Below are positions 1 through 8,656 of a DNA stretch of 64,000 nucleotides, piece after piece. The notes beneath the pieces are model-generated. The model was not told the DNA's origin, did no database searches, and was given only the letters and a program-made list of their open reading frames with translations. Every line of letters starts with the position of its first letter. Position 1 is the stretch's first letter. The position numbers and the translations under genes were made by a program. Source of the DNA: Rhodococcus sp. KBS0724 (GTDB lineage Bacteria > Actinomycetota > Actinomycetes > Mycobacteriales > Mycobacteriaceae); assembly GCF_005938745.2 (NCBI RefSeq), contig NZ_VCBX02000001.1, positions 5,532,501 to 5,596,500 of the forward strand, given 5' to 3'.

Positions 1-199
1 CCATGAGAACAACGTCCGGTGTCACTGCGGCGGCGCGGTTTCGGGCACGCTCGACGCCGTCCGCAGTGGCTGCGACGATGAATCCGGCTGCTTCGAGGTC
101 GCGGGAAACTCCGTCTCGCCACATCGGGTGATCGTCGACCACCATGACGGACACCCCGGTCACACCTTGCTGCCCGGTCACACCCTGCTGCTCAGTCAC
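1..199 (-). CDS. LuxR/NarL-type response regulator, N-terminal part (runs off window start)
   Basis: Only the first 66 codons are in the window. They encode a receiver-domain start, with the acidic pair in VMVVDDHPMWRDGV and a beta-strand ending in DVVLM; the phospho-acceptor Asp is probably the D of TPDVVLM. The GTG start at 199 overlaps the end of the histidine kinase by 8 bases (GTGACTGA), so the two are translationally coupled and should form a cognate pair. The short N-terminal repeat EQQGVTGQQGVTG is unusual. The DNA-binding output domain lies outside the window, so the NarL/LuxR class is inferred from the HisKA_3-type partner kinase. Confidence 0.85.
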   Translation of the reverse strand, partial: MTEQQGVTGQQGVTGVSVMVVDDHPMWRDGVSRDLEAAGFIVAATADGVERARNRAAAVTPDVVLM

Positions 200-1397
200 T
201 TCCACTACTTTCCTTCGGTACCGTGATTTCCCATTCTGTGCCCTCCCCTGGGCTGGTGTGCAGGGCTGCGGTGCCGCCGAGCACCGCGACGCGTCCGAGA
301 ATGGACTTCGATACTCCCATGCGGCCTTCGGCTTCGGCTTCGGCCAACCGGCCGTCGGGGATACCGATTCCGTCGTCGCGGATGCTGACGATGACCTCGT
401 CCGGTAGATCTTCGAGCAGTACGAACACCCTGGCGCCTGGCCCGGCGTGGAGGGCTGCATTGGACAGGGCGTTGTCGACGATAGCGGCCAGTTCGATGGC
501 GCGGTCGCGGTCGAGAATGACGGGGTCGGCGGGCGTCGAGACGGATACCGTCTTACTGGCCCCGGTGGTGAGTAGCGGGCACAGGTCGACGCTCTGACCA
601 CCGGTGTCGGCGGTTGCGCCTGAGCCTTGTTCGGAGATGAGCATGCGCAATGCCACTTCCTGCTCGCCGGCCAGTTCTGCGAGTTCTGCGGCTTCGCCGC
701 CCAATGCGGCGCCTCGCCTTCGGACCATCGCGAGAACTTGGAGGACTCCGTCGTGGACTTCACGGGCGAGTCTTTCGCGTTCTTCGGTGGCGGCGGCGAG
801 TCGCACGGCTTGTTCGAGTTGGCGATGTGCGCGTCGTGCGGTTGTGGTGGCGAGGCCGAGTGCCAGGCCGACCGATACGAGGACGGGGGCTGTGGCGTCA
901 CGCCAGAGATCGAAATTGATCTGGTCCCGAATGATCGCGCTGGCCGAGGAGATGACAACACCGGACGCGATGCCGAGCCACGGCCCACCGAGTATTGCCG
1001 CCGAGATCACGGCGTTCGTGGCCCACAGCGTTGTCGGCAGCGTCTGATGGTTCTGGTACCACTCGTGGTCGGACACAAGCCGCGTCGACGCCATGAGCGC
1101 GATGACGATCACCTGGTCTGCCAGCACGACATATTTCCGTGGAACCGTGTCGGCGGCGAGCATGACTGCGGAGGCGCCGGACCACACCGCCATGAGCGCG
1201 ACGAAGAACCAACTCAGACGCGCGTTGGTGTAATCCGACGCCGACGCGAACTGATAGCTGATCGCGTATGCCAATGTGACCAGCCGAAATGCCTGCGCGG
1301 CCCGCCACAGCGGCGCGTCCGGGTCGGTGTCTATTCCGGATGCTTCGCGGACGGTGGGCCGGTAATGCAATCGCCGCCGGCGGGCCGGTTCAGTCAT
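192..1397 (-). CDS. Membrane sensor histidine kinase, HisKA_3 type (MacS-like)
   Basis: A 401-residue sensor kinase that autophosphorylates and passes phosphate to the overlapping response regulator. Residues about 35-180 form several hydrophobic helices with no large extracellular loop, so the signal is probably sensed in or near the membrane. The dimerisation/phosphoacceptor segment contains EERERLAREVHDGVLQ with His215. The ATPase domain has an N-box (DNALSNAALHAG, about 308-319) and a DDGIGIP G1 box (about 341-347). I chose the ATG at 1397 because it overlaps the upstream transporter stop as ATGACTGA, giving the same 8-base coupling as at the kinase-regulator junction. The overall architecture resembles MacS-type kinases of actinobacteria; the ligand is unknown. 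Confidence 0.88.
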   Translation of the reverse strand: MTEPARRRRLHYRPTVREASGIDTDPDAPLWRAAQAFRLVTLAYAISYQFASASDYTNARLSWFFVALMAVWSGASAVMLAADTVPRKYVVLADQVIVIALMASTRLVSDHEWYQNHQTLPTTLWATNAVISAAILGGPWLGIASGVVISSASAIIRDQINFDLWRDATAPVLVSVGLALGLATTTARRAHRQLEQAVRLAAATEERERLAREVHDGVLQVLAMVRRRGAALGGEAAELAELAGEQEVALRMLISEQGSGATADTGGQSVDLCPLLTTGASKTVSVSTPADPVILDRDRAIELAAIVDNALSNAALHAGPGARVFVLLEDLPDEVIVSIRDDGIGIPDGRLAEAEAEGRMGVSKSILGRVAVLGGTAALHTSPGEGTEWEITVPKESSGSD

Positions 1398-2586
1398 CTG
1401 TGATCCGGTCGGGTGGGATCGGATTTTCGGTGCGCGGTTCGGTTCGTGGTTCGTCGGGTTCCGCTGGATAGAGCGGTGTCTCCGGATCTTCGACGTGCAG
1501 TTCGGCGTAGACGGCGTCGGGATCGTCGGCAAGCAGTGAGCGGATTGCCGTGTTGAGGACCGCGACGATTGGCACGGCGAGGAGCCCGCCGATAATCCCG
1601 GCGAGGACGATGCCTGCGGTAATCGCGAGAACCACGGCCAACGGGTGAAGCCGGACGGCGCGGCCGAGGAGCAACGGCTGCATGACGTGTGCCTCGAGCT
1701 GCATCACACCGACGATGATGGCGAGCACGATCAGGGCCGTCAGGAATCCTTTGGTGACCAGCGCAACGAGGACCGCAAGAAGTCCGGTCAGGAAAGCGCC
1801 GACAATCGGGATGAATGCGCCGATGAACACCAGCGAAGCCAGCGGCAACGCCAACGGGACGCCGAGAATCGCGAGGCCCGCGCCGATTCCGATGGCGTCC
1901 GCTGCAGCGACAGCGACCGTCGCGCGTACGTATCCGATCAGTGAACCGAAACCTGCGGCCCCGGCGATCCGTATCCGGCGCCTCGATTCGCGCGGAATGA
2001 TCCGCGTGACGAACTCCCAGATCTGGTCTCCGCCGTACAGGAAGAAGATCAGAGTGAAGAAGGTCAGCAACGCACCGGTGAAGATCTCGGTCACCACCGT
2101 CGCGGTGGTCAGTGCGCCGCTGGTCAGCTGTTCGCGATTGGCTTGGACCGCTTTGACGATGGAATCACCGGCTTGGCGGATCTGATCTTCGCTGAAGTGG
2201 AACGGGCCACTGGTCAACCAGTTCTGGATCTGTGTGACGCTGGCGGCAAATTGGTCGGTGAGCTGCGGCAGTCCGTCGATGAACTGTTCGACGACAAACG
2301 TCATGATCCCGGCGATGATGCCGAGAGCGCCGAGCAACACCACCACAACGGCAGCTGATCGCGGCACGCCCCACGTCTGAATCCGGTCGACGAACGGAAT
2401 GAGCAGCGCCGACGTGAGGAGCGCCAGCCCGACCGGAATGAGCACCGTATCGAGTCGGTGGAAGACGTATCCGAGAATCACCAGGCCGGCGAAAATCACG
2501 ATGAGACGCCATGACCACTCGGCTGCGATCCGCACGCCGGGATGGACTGACTTTGCGTCGGACGTGATGGGTTTGTTCATTCCCAC
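1390..2586 (-). CDS. AI-2E family (PerM-type) membrane transporter
   Basis: A 398-residue polytopic protein of the AI-2E/UPF0118 family. It has two N-terminal helices (WRLIVIFAGLVILGYVF and the VLIPVGLALLTSALLIPFVDRI segment), a soluble stretch with amphipathic helices (about 90-150), then a cluster of five or six C-terminal helices, including the family-typical region around LGVPLALPLASLVFIGAFIPIVG. The true substrate of most actinobacterial members is unknown; despite the name, autoinducer transport should not be assumed. The gene is first in a three-gene operon with the sensor kinase and response regulator, each junction overlapping by 8 bases. The start is GTG at 2586, with an in-frame ATG at 2580 as alternative. 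Confidence 0.82.
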   Translation of the reverse strand: MGMNKPITSDAKSVHPGVRIAAEWSWRLIVIFAGLVILGYVFHRLDTVLIPVGLALLTSALLIPFVDRIQTWGVPRSAAVVVVLLGALGIIAGIMTFVVEQFIDGLPQLTDQFAASVTQIQNWLTSGPFHFSEDQIRQAGDSIVKAVQANREQLTSGALTTATVVTEIFTGALLTFFTLIFFLYGGDQIWEFVTRIIPRESRRRIRIAGAAGFGSLIGYVRATVAVAAADAIGIGAGLAILGVPLALPLASLVFIGAFIPIVGAFLTGLLAVLVALVTKGFLTALIVLAIIVGVMQLEAHVMQPLLLGRAVRLHPLAVVLAITAGIVLAGIIGGLLAVPIVAVLNTAIRSLLADDPDAVYAELHVEDPETPLYPAEPDEPRTEPRTENPIPPDRITDD

Positions 2587-2734
2587 TCGAACTCATTCAT
2601 GGCCGAATCCCCTCCGCATTCCCCTTATCCTGCGTTCTCTTCGGGAGCCTAACTGCCTGAGCCGACAACCGTGGGCAGACACAAATGGGACGCGCATACC
2701 AGTAGTTCGATCCTGGCCAGCTAAATTGAACGCT

Positions 2735-4270
2735 GTGCGGGCTTCATACAGAGCGATAGCGGTGACGATCCGCAGTCGATGGCCCATCTATATGGTTTCG
2801 ATGCTCGCGGCCAATCTGATCGGTGCGGTGCTGGTCTTTGCCTTTGTGCGGTATGGCGTGCCCATCGAGGAATCCGACGCGATCGTTGCCGATCATGTCC
2901 GGAATTTCGCGGTGTTCGGCATTTACCTCGCGTTTGCCGGCGTTGTCAGCCTGACGGCGGCAGCCATGATGCTCCGCAAGGTCATCCGGTGGCGATTGCG
3001 CGGCGGTCCCCCGACACGCAGCGAACAGATGGCAGCGTTGCATGCGCCGCTACGCCAGGCCATCGTCCACCTTGTTCTCTGGTTCCTCGGCGGCATCATC
3101 TTTGTCATCCTGACGATCAACGAGATGCCCGGGTTGGCTATCGCGGTGATTGTCACCGTCTGTATGGCCGCGACCACGACGTTCGGGTTCACGTACATGC
3201 TCGGTGAGCGAATCCTGCGTCCCGTCGCTGCGCTCGCGCTGAGTGAGGGCGAGTTCGACCGGACCATGGCGCCGGGCGTCGGCACGCGTTTGGCGATGAC
3301 GTGGGGACTTGGCACGCTCATGCCCGTCGCCGGCATCATCTTGCTGTGCGCCACCCAACTCACCACTGATCTCGAGTTCTCACCCAATTCGTTGGCGTGG
3401 GCGATCTTGTTGATCTCGATCATGGCGATCGTGCAGGCGTTCGCGCTGTCGATGCTGACGGCCAGTCAGATCTCCGACCCCATCCGGCAACTTCGACGCG
3501 CCATCGAGCGGGTACAGCGCGGTGCCACCGACGTTCGTGTCGAGGTGTTCGACGGCAGTGAGATCGGGCGTCTGCAGGTCGGGTTCAACCGCATGATGAA
3601 GGAGTCGGACGAGCGTCGTCTGTTGCGCCAGTTGTTCGGCCAACATGTCGGAGAGGACGTGGCTCGACGCGCTTTGCAGTTCGGTACGGAACTGGGTGGT
3701 GAGACACGCTTTGTCGCGGTCTTGTTCGTGGACATGGTCGGATCGACGGGCGCCGCGGCCGAACGCCCGCCGGGCGAAGTTGTCGAATTGCTCAATGAGT
3801 TCTTCCGCATCGTCGTCGACGTGATCGATCGTCACCACGGCTTTGTCAACAAATTCATGGGCGATGCGGCGCTCGCAATTTTCGGGGCTCCCCTCGATCG
3901 ACCCGACGCGCCGACGGCTGCGCTCGCCGCTGCCCGCGAGTTGAGATTCAAGCTCGACGCGATCACCGGCCTCGACATCGGAATCGGTGTGAGCGCCGGT
4001 TTGGCCGTCGCCGGAAATATCGGTGCCGCGGAGCGTTTCGAGTACACCGTGATCGGCGATCCCGTGAACGAGGCTTCGCGTTTGACCGAGCTCGCGAAGT
4101 TCCGTCCCAGCAGGGTCCTGGCGTCGACGAGTGCGCTGTATTTTGCGGACGAGGAAGAACAGGCCGAGTGGGAGCTGGGCGAGCAAGTTCAACTTCGTGG
4201 GCGCAGGCGGCTCACTCATCTGGCCTGGCCACAGAAATATCCCGAGGTCGAACCAGAACAGATTGGTTAG
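2735..4270 (+). CDS. Membrane class III adenylate cyclase with HAMP domain
   Basis: A protein of about 511 residues that makes cAMP from ATP at the cytoplasmic membrane. About six hydrophobic segments (residues 18-240) are followed by a HAMP linker (ASQISDPIRQLRRAIERVQRG to GRLQVGFNRMM) and a class III cyclase domain (about 325-505). All canonical catalytic positions are visible: metal Asp333 (FVDMVGS) and Asp377 (KFMGDA), Lys373 and Asp442 for adenine recognition, and Asn445/Arg449 (VNEASR). This is the layout of the mycobacterial Rv1318c-Rv1320c/Rv3645 group. The start is uncertain: GTG 2735 is used; GTG 2762 and ATG 2792 are alternatives. It is divergent from the AI-2E transporter, and a membrane-protein gene follows 9 bases downstream. 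Confidence 0.85.
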   Translation: MRASYRAIAVTIRSRWPIYMVSMLAANLIGAVLVFAFVRYGVPIEESDAIVADHVRNFAVFGIYLAFAGVVSLTAAAMMLRKVIRWRLRGGPPTRSEQMAALHAPLRQAIVHLVLWFLGGIIFVILTINEMPGLAIAVIVTVCMAATTTFGFTYMLGERILRPVAALALSEGEFDRTMAPGVGTRLAMTWGLGTLMPVAGIILLCATQLTTDLEFSPNSLAWAILLISIMAIVQAFALSMLTASQISDPIRQLRRAIERVQRGATDVRVEVFDGSEIGRLQVGFNRMMKESDERRLLRQLFGQHVGEDVARRALQFGTELGGETRFVAVLFVDMVGSTGAAAERPPGEVVELLNEFFRIVVDVIDRHHGFVNKFMGDAALAIFGAPLDRPDAPTAALAAARELRFKLDAITGLDIGIGVSAGLAVAGNIGAAERFEYTVIGDPVNEASRLTELAKFRPSRVLASTSALYFADEEEQAEWELGEQVQLRGRRRLTHLAWPQKYPEVEPEQIG

Positions 4271-4279
4271 TCTGAATCG

Positions 4280-5386
4280 ATGGAACAGACCGGAAAGTCC
4301 GCGTGGCGATTGAGACGACCCCCACCGTCCGTCGCCGAGCCCGGTCGGGTTCGCGGACGTTTCTGGTGGATGAAGTATGTTCTCGGACTGGCACTGATCA
4401 CTCTGCTGGCTGTCGAGGGAACACTGCTGTGGCCAAAGCTCAATGAGTCCTGGCAGGCTCTGACGGAAATACACTGGGGTTGGGTTGCGGCGTGCATCGC
4501 CGCTCAAGCCCTCTCATTGAGCGGATACGCATCGGTGCAGCGGCGACTTCTCAATGCTGCCGGCGTAGTGGCCGGGCACCTGAAGAATCTCTCCGTGATC
4601 TACGCAAGTACCGCAATGGCACTCACATTGCCTGCCGGGCAGGTGTTCTCCACCGCCTTCACGTACAAGCAGACCCGCAAGTGGGGTGCTACGCCTGTAG
4701 TCGCGTCGTGGCAATTGGCGATGTGCGGTGTGATCGCAGCAGCGACACTGGCGCTTCTCGGCGCTACCGGCGCTTTGGCTTTCGGCACCAAGGTCAGTCC
4801 GATCACACTGACTATCTCGATAATCTGTGTGGCGCTCCTTTTCGTCGGTTTGCGGTATATCGCCCAGAACCCCGGCAGTCTCGAACGGATCGGACACTGG
4901 GTTCTTACCCGGTACAACAATTTTCGCGACAATCATCCAGACCGTGGACTGTCGCGCTGGTCCGAGATTCTCGCTCAACTCGATTCGGTGGAACTTAGGC
5001 GCACCGATACGGTCATCGCTTTCGGATGGTCGGCGATCCATCGTGTTGCCGACGTCGCGTGTCTCGGCTTTGCCTGCTGGGCTGTGGGCGCTCAACCCTC
5101 GTTTGCCGGTTTGCTGATCGCGTTCACCGCCGCCAAGGCTGTCGGGAGCATTCCTCTGGTGCCTGGCGGTCTGGGATACGTGGACGCAGCGCTGATCACG
5201 GCGCTCACCATCGCCGGAGCCACCGGCGCGCAAGCACTCGCGTCACTGTTGGTCTATCGCATGGTGAGCTTTGTCTTGGTGGCGCTGGTCGGTTGGATCG
5301 TCTTCCTGATCTCGTTCCGATCGACACATCGCGATGACGCCGACATGACCATCGACTTCGAACGCGGCGAGCAACCGGAGAACTAG
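4280..5386 (+). CDS. Lysylphosphatidylglycerol synthase TM-region / YbhN-like membrane protein
   Basis: A 368-residue integral membrane protein with about eight helices. It carries signatures of the LPG_synthase_TM/UPF0104 family: the GRFWWMKYVLGLALITLLA start, a basic cytoplasmic stretch, and the conserved GSIPLVPGGLGYVDAAL segment near residue 292. There is no soluble aminoacyl-transferase domain, so it is not a lysyl-PG synthase; members of this stand-alone type are thought to act as lipid flippases or glycolipid-associated transporters. It begins 9 bases after the cyclase stop, so co-transcription is likely. It ends on a CTAG shared with the stop codon of the convergent GntR gene. Confidence 0.78.
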   Translation: MEQTGKSAWRLRRPPPSVAEPGRVRGRFWWMKYVLGLALITLLAVEGTLLWPKLNESWQALTEIHWGWVAACIAAQALSLSGYASVQRRLLNAAGVVAGHLKNLSVIYASTAMALTLPAGQVFSTAFTYKQTRKWGATPVVASWQLAMCGVIAAATLALLGATGALAFGTKVSPITLTISIICVALLFVGLRYIAQNPGSLERIGHWVLTRYNNFRDNHPDRGLSRWSEILAQLDSVELRRTDTVIAFGWSAIHRVADVACLGFACWAVGAQPSFAGLLIAFTAAKAVGSIPLVPGGLGYVDAALITALTIAGATGAQALASLLVYRMVSFVLVALVGWIVFLISFRSTHRDDADMTIDFERGEQPEN

Positions 5387-6063
5387 CGCCGCAACGCTGC
5401 CGCCATGTCGTCGAGGTGTGCTCGACTGATTCGTACCGCTGCCTCCGCGTCGCCGGCTTCGATGGCGTCCACCAACATTCGATGCTCGTCCGCGTCCGGC
5501 TGACTGGGTGGATGCAAATCCAGAACGGCGATCAACTCGATCAACGCAGCGCGTAGCCGAGGAACGAAGGTCTCGAAGAGTTCCGAGAGCACCGGGTTGT
5601 GCGCCGCAACCACGACCGCTCGGTGGACCGCGATGTCGGCGTCGACGAACGCCGCATCACCGGAGTGCGCAGCGGCGGTTCTCCCGTCCAGTGCTTGCCG
5701 CAACGCTGCGACGTCAACGGCGTCACGGCGCTGCGCGGCGAGACGAGCTGCCTCGATCTCGACCGCGTTCCGCACCTCGACGACATGCAGGATGGCTTCG
5801 GCTTCGAGCACCCGCGGCCACTGATCCGGCGGCGTCGCACTCCGCAGGAACACTCCGGCGCCCTGACGCGATTCCAGCATTCCGAGCCCCGCGAGCGTGC
5901 GAACGGCTTCGCGGATGGTGGAACGGCCGATACCCAATTGAGCCGCCAGAGTGGTTTCACCTGGAAGTTTGTCACCGACCCCCCATTCGCCTCCGACGAT
6001 GCGCGCCCGGAGGAGCTCAGCAGCTTGATCGGTGAGTAGTTTGCGTTCGACCATCGGCGACAC
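5383..6063 (-). CDS. FadR-subfamily GntR transcriptional regulator
   Basis: A 226-residue GntR-family repressor. The N-terminal winged helix-turn-helix is seen in TDQAAELLRARIVGGEWGVGDKLPGETTLAAQLGIGRSTIREAVRTLAGLGMLESRQGAGVFL (split here only by reading, residues about 10-75). The C-terminal FCD effector domain (about 85-220) has the Asp/His metal-site residues of this class, such as the DADIAVHRAVV stretch and RAHLDDM near the end. The GTG start at 6063 has a GAGGAG ribosome site 7 bases upstream; ATG 6054 is an alternative. It is divergent from the leuA leader, so it could control leuA or itself, but no matching operator is obvious. Confidence 0.85.
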   Translation of the reverse strand: MSPMVERKLLTDQAAELLRARIVGGEWGVGDKLPGETTLAAQLGIGRSTIREAVRTLAGLGMLESRQGAGVFLRSATPPDQWPRVLEAEAILHVVEVRNAVEIEAARLAAQRRDAVDVAALRQALDGRTAAAHSGDAAFVDADIAVHRAVVVAAHNPVLSELFETFVPRLRAALIELIAVLDLHPPSQPDADEHRMLVDAIEAGDAEAAVRISRAHLDDMAAALRR

Positions 6064-6113
6064 GGGAACTCCTCAGGTTGTCTGATAAGTGATTTCGTTC
6101 TAGTGTAACCCGC

Positions 6114-6158
6114 ATGGCTTACCGAGGACTCCTTCTCGACTGCCGCGGCGGGGCCTGA
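6114..6158 (+). CDS. leuA leader peptide (14 aa, leucine-rich)
   Basis: A short reading frame, ATG to TGA, that encodes MAYRGLLLDCRGGA. It has three consecutive leucine codons (CTC CTT CTC) and lies 69 bases upstream of leuA. It is followed directly by an inverted-repeat region (6161-6200). This is the arrangement of transcription attenuation: ribosome stalling at Leu codons under leucine starvation would change folding of the downstream RNA. Leu-rich leader peptides ahead of leuA are known in actinobacteria. The peptide itself is not expected to have another function. Confidence 0.72.
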   Translation: MAYRGLLLDCRGGA

Positions 6159-6160
6159 AC

Positions 6161-6200
6161 AGACCGGCACCCCTCCGCGGGGTTCTGCCATGGCCGGTCT
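6161..6200 (+). promoter_or_regulatory. leuA attenuator hairpin
   Basis: An outer stem AGACCGGC (6161-6168) pairs with GCCGGTCT (6193-6200). An inner stem ACCCC (6169-6173) pairs with GGGGT (6179-6183) across the loop TCCGC, so the inner helix stacks directly on the outer one with a one-sided bulge. It starts 2 bases after the leader-peptide stop, so a ribosome near the Leu codons or stop could alter its folding. There is no U-tract, so the mechanism might act through Rho, an alternative pseudoknot or translation rather than a simple intrinsic terminator. The leuA ribosome site AGGAG follows at 6216-6220. Confidence 0.65.
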
Positions 6201-6227
6201 CTCACCAAGACCCGCAGGAGAACCCCG

Positions 6228-8003
6228 ATGAGCACCACCTGGAACAAGCAGAAACCATCCCCCATGCCGTCCGAGCGCTATCGCGCCGCGTGGGATCGCG
6301 TCGACATCCCGATTTTCGAACGGACCTGGCCGTCGAACCGCACCACCGCGGCACCCCTGTGGGTACCAGTCGATTTGCGTGACGGCAACCAAGCCCTCGC
6401 GGAACCGATGGACCCCGATCGCAAGCGACGGATGTTCGAGATGATGGTGGCGATCGGCTACAAGGAAATCGAGGTCGGCTACCCCTCCGCGAGCCAGACC
6501 GACTTCGATTTCGTCCGCGACCTGGTACGCCTCGACCTGGTTCCCGACGACGTCACCATCGTCGTATTCACCGCTGCACGAAAGGATTTGATCGAGCGAA
6601 CCTACCAATCCATCGCAGGACTGCCGAATGCGGTGGTGCACATGTACACCGCAACTGCACCGACCTGGCGCGATGTAGTTCTCGGGAAGGAGCGAGACGA
6701 ACTGCACGGCATGATCTTTCGTGCCGCCGAGGATGTTGCGCGCGGCGGCGACGGCCATGACGGGTGGCGGTTCGAGTTCTCACCCGAGGTCTTCAACCTG
6801 ACGGAACCTGACTACATCCTGCAGGTCTGCAACAGCCTCACTGAACTCTGGGACGCGAGCCCCGATCGTCCGGTCGTCCACAATCTGCCTGCCACAGTGG
6901 AAATCGCCACTCCCAACATCTACGCAGACCAGATCGAATACATGCATCACAATCTCGCTCGACGCGATTCCGTGATCCTGTCGGTGCATCCGCACAATGA
7001 TCGTGGCACCGGAGTGGCCTGTGCCGAACTGGCAGTGCTCGCCGGCGCGCAGCGCGTCGAAGGCTGCCTGTTCGGCAACGGTGAGCGCACCGGCAATGTC
7101 GATCTGGTGACGCTCGGACTCAATCTCCATGCGCAGGGCGTCGACCCGGAAATCGACTTCACCGATATCGACGACATACGTCGAACAGTGGAGTACTGCA
7201 ACAGAATCCCGGTGCACGAGCGTCACCCGTACGGCGGTGACCTGGTCTACACCGCGTTCTCGGGAACCCACCAGGACGCGATCAAGAAGGGCTTTGCACA
7301 TCATTACGAGCGAGCCGAAATCCTCGGTGTCGATCCGTCGCAGGCTCCGTGGGAAGTGCCGTACCTGCCGATCGACCCCGCTGACGTCGGTCGCGACTAC
7401 CAGGCCGTGATCCGGGTAAACAGCCAGTCCGGTAAAGGAGGTATCGCCTACCTGTTGGCATCGGAATACGGCGTCGAACTCCCCCGTCGCCTGCAAATCG
7501 ATTTTGCTGCGCGGGTTCAACGTGAAACCGATGGGTCCGGACTCGAGATAACCGCCGACCAGCTGTGGAACCTCCTGCTGCGTGAGTACGGGTACAACGG
7601 AGGAATGCGCCGATACTCGGTGGAACACAGCTCCGGTAGTGATGACCTGTTTGTCGTCTTGGATCGAGACGGCCGGGACATTACTGCCCAGGCCAGTGCG
7701 TCCGGACCCGTCGAGGCGCTGGCCAGGATCCTGACCGAGAACGGCACAGCAGTCGACGTACTGTCCCTCACTCAACATTCACTTCCCGGCAACTCGGATT
7801 CTCCCGGAAGTGCAACTTCTGCCGTCACCATCACGGAAGCCCTGGTCAACGGAGTCCAGCAGTGGGGCGTGGCGGTTCACCAGTCCGTCACGGCGTCGGC
7901 GCTTCACTCCGTTTACGCGGCAGCGTCTCACCTATGTGATGCGAGTCACACGCACTTGCGGAAGGATTCCCTGAGGTCCATAGTTGAACCTACAAGCAAT
8001 TGA
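6228..8003 (+). CDS. leuA: 2-isopropylmalate synthase
   Basis: A 591-residue enzyme that condenses acetyl-CoA with 2-ketoisovalerate in the first committed step of leucine synthesis. The N-terminal TIM-barrel shows the metal-binding [12 protein letters not shown] (about residues 50-60) and the [14 protein letters not shown] motif. The last 130 or so residues form the LeuA regulatory dimer domain used for leucine feedback. Its length fits the long actinobacterial type (LeuA2 of the HMG-like family). The start is supported by the AGGAG site and homology-like beginning [16 protein letters not shown]. Regulation by the upstream leader peptide is likely. Confidence 0.96.
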   Translation: MSTTWNKQKPSPMPSERYRAAWDRVDIPIFERTWPSNRTTAAPLWVPVDLRDGNQALAEPMDPDRKRRMFEMMVAIGYKEIEVGYPSASQTDFDFVRDLVRLDLVPDDVTIVVFTAARKDLIERTYQSIAGLPNAVVHMYTATAPTWRDVVLGKERDELHGMIFRAAEDVARGGDGHDGWRFEFSPEVFNLTEPDYILQVCNSLTELWDASPDRPVVHNLPATVEIATPNIYADQIEYMHHNLARRDSVILSVHPHNDRGTGVACAELAVLAGAQRVEGCLFGNGERTGNVDLVTLGLNLHAQGVDPEIDFTDIDDIRRTVEYCNRIPVHERHPYGGDLVYTAFSGTHQDAIKKGFAHHYERAEILGVDPSQAPWEVPYLPIDPADVGRDYQAVIRVNSQSGKGGIAYLLASEYGVELPRRLQIDFAARVQRETDGSGLEITADQLWNLLLREYGYNGGMRRYSVEHSSGSDDLFVVLDRDGRDITAQASASGPVEALARILTENGTAVDVLSLTQHSLPGNSDSPGSATSAVTITEALVNGVQQWGVAVHQSVTASALHSVYAAASHLCDASHTHLRKDSLRSIVEPTSN

Positions 8004-8014
8004 ACATTCAACTA
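7981..8014. promoter_or_regulatory. Inverted-repeat operator candidate upstream of yceI gene
   Basis: TAGTTGAA (7981-7988) and TTCAACTA (8007-8014) are perfect inverted repeats. A second TTGAA at 8000-8004 makes a compact TTGAACATTCAA palindrome (8000-8011). The element lies 18 bases before the YceI start and overlaps the end of leuA. TTGAA/TTCAA palindromes are typical of MarR-family operators, so a MarR regulator is a reasonable but untested guess. Confidence 0.5.
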
Positions 8015-8031
8015 CTTATCAAGGAGTTTCG

Positions 8032-8586
8032 ATGACCGCCGCTACCACCACACTGCCCGCATTGACCGCTGGAACCTGGGTCATCGACACGGTCCACTCG
8101 ACCGTCGGCTTCTCGGTTCGCCACCTCGTGGTATCCAAGGTTCGCGGGACGTTCGACGAGTTCTCCGGCAAGATCACCGTCGCCGAAGACGGCACCCCCT
8201 CTGTCGAGGCCGAAATTTCGGTTGCCTCCATCAACACCAAGAACGAGCAGCGTGACGGCCACATCAAGTCCGCTGACTTCTTCGACGTCGAGAACTACCC
8301 GACGGCCACCTTCAAGTCCACCGCAGTGCGCGCCAAGGGCAGCGACTTCGTACTCGCAGGCGACTTCACCCTCCACGGCGTCACCCGCGAGGTCGAACTG
8401 AACCTCGAGTTCAACGGCGTCAACCCGGGCATGGGCAACGGCCCCGTTGCCGGCTTCGAAGCCACCACCGTCATCAACCGCAAGGACTTCGACATCTCCA
8501 TCGAGATGCCCCTCGAAGGCGGCGGAGCAGTTGTCGGCGACAAGATCACCATCACCCTCGAGATCGAAGCTGGTCTGCAGGCGTAA
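8032..8586 (+). CDS. YceI-family lipocalin-like protein
   Basis: A 184-residue YceI-domain protein, a beta-barrel fold that binds isoprenoid-like lipids (polyprenyl chains) in characterised relatives. Visible family features are GTWVIDTVHSTVGFSVRHL near the N-terminus, RDGHIKSADFFDVENYPTATF (shown here in part: HIKSADFFDVENYPT) in the middle, and ADFTLHGVTREV-like GDFTLHGVTREVEL later. There is no signal peptide, so it is likely cytoplasmic, as for most actinobacterial copies. The ATG at 8032 is chosen because of the AAGGAG site 7 bases upstream; the frame is open further upstream but inside leuA. It is preceded by a palindromic operator and followed by a strong hairpin. Confidence 0.92.
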   Translation: MTAATTTLPALTAGTWVIDTVHSTVGFSVRHLVVSKVRGTFDEFSGKITVAEDGTPSVEAEISVASINTKNEQRDGHIKSADFFDVENYPTATFKSTAVRAKGSDFVLAGDFTLHGVTREVELNLEFNGVNPGMGNGPVAGFEATTVINRKDFDISIEMPLEGGGAVVGDKITITLEIEAGLQA

Positions 8587-8597
8587 TACCGCCAGTG

Positions 8598-8641
8598 CTG
8601 TGCGCCTTTATCAACCGCCCGCGGTTGATAAAGGCGCACAG
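8598..8641 (+). terminator. Long perfect hairpin after yceI gene
   Basis: A perfect 20-base stem (8598-8617 with 8622-8641) around a CCCG loop lies 11 bases after the YceI stop and ends 16 bases before the next start. There is no T-run after it on either strand. Its position suggests transcription termination or a barrier between yceI and the DUF3054 gene. Confidence 0.7.
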
Positions 8642-8656
8642 TCGTATGGTGACCAG

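Noticed and set aside
604..1047. Long open frames opposite the histidine kinase and similar frames opposite most genes
   Set aside because: They are Ala/Arg/Ser-rich, contain no recognisable motifs and are explained by the high third-position GC of the real gene on the other strand.
2399..2734. N-terminal extension of the adenylate cyclase
   Set aside because: The frame is open back to 2399 but overlaps the divergent AI-2E gene, and the extension is Arg/Ser/Pro-rich without any domain; a start near 2735-2792, just before the first membrane helix, is more plausible.
8598..8641. Hairpin after yceI considered as a riboswitch
   Set aside because: It is a single uninterrupted perfect stem with a 4-base loop, without junctions or conserved single-stranded ligand regions; termination is the simpler reading.
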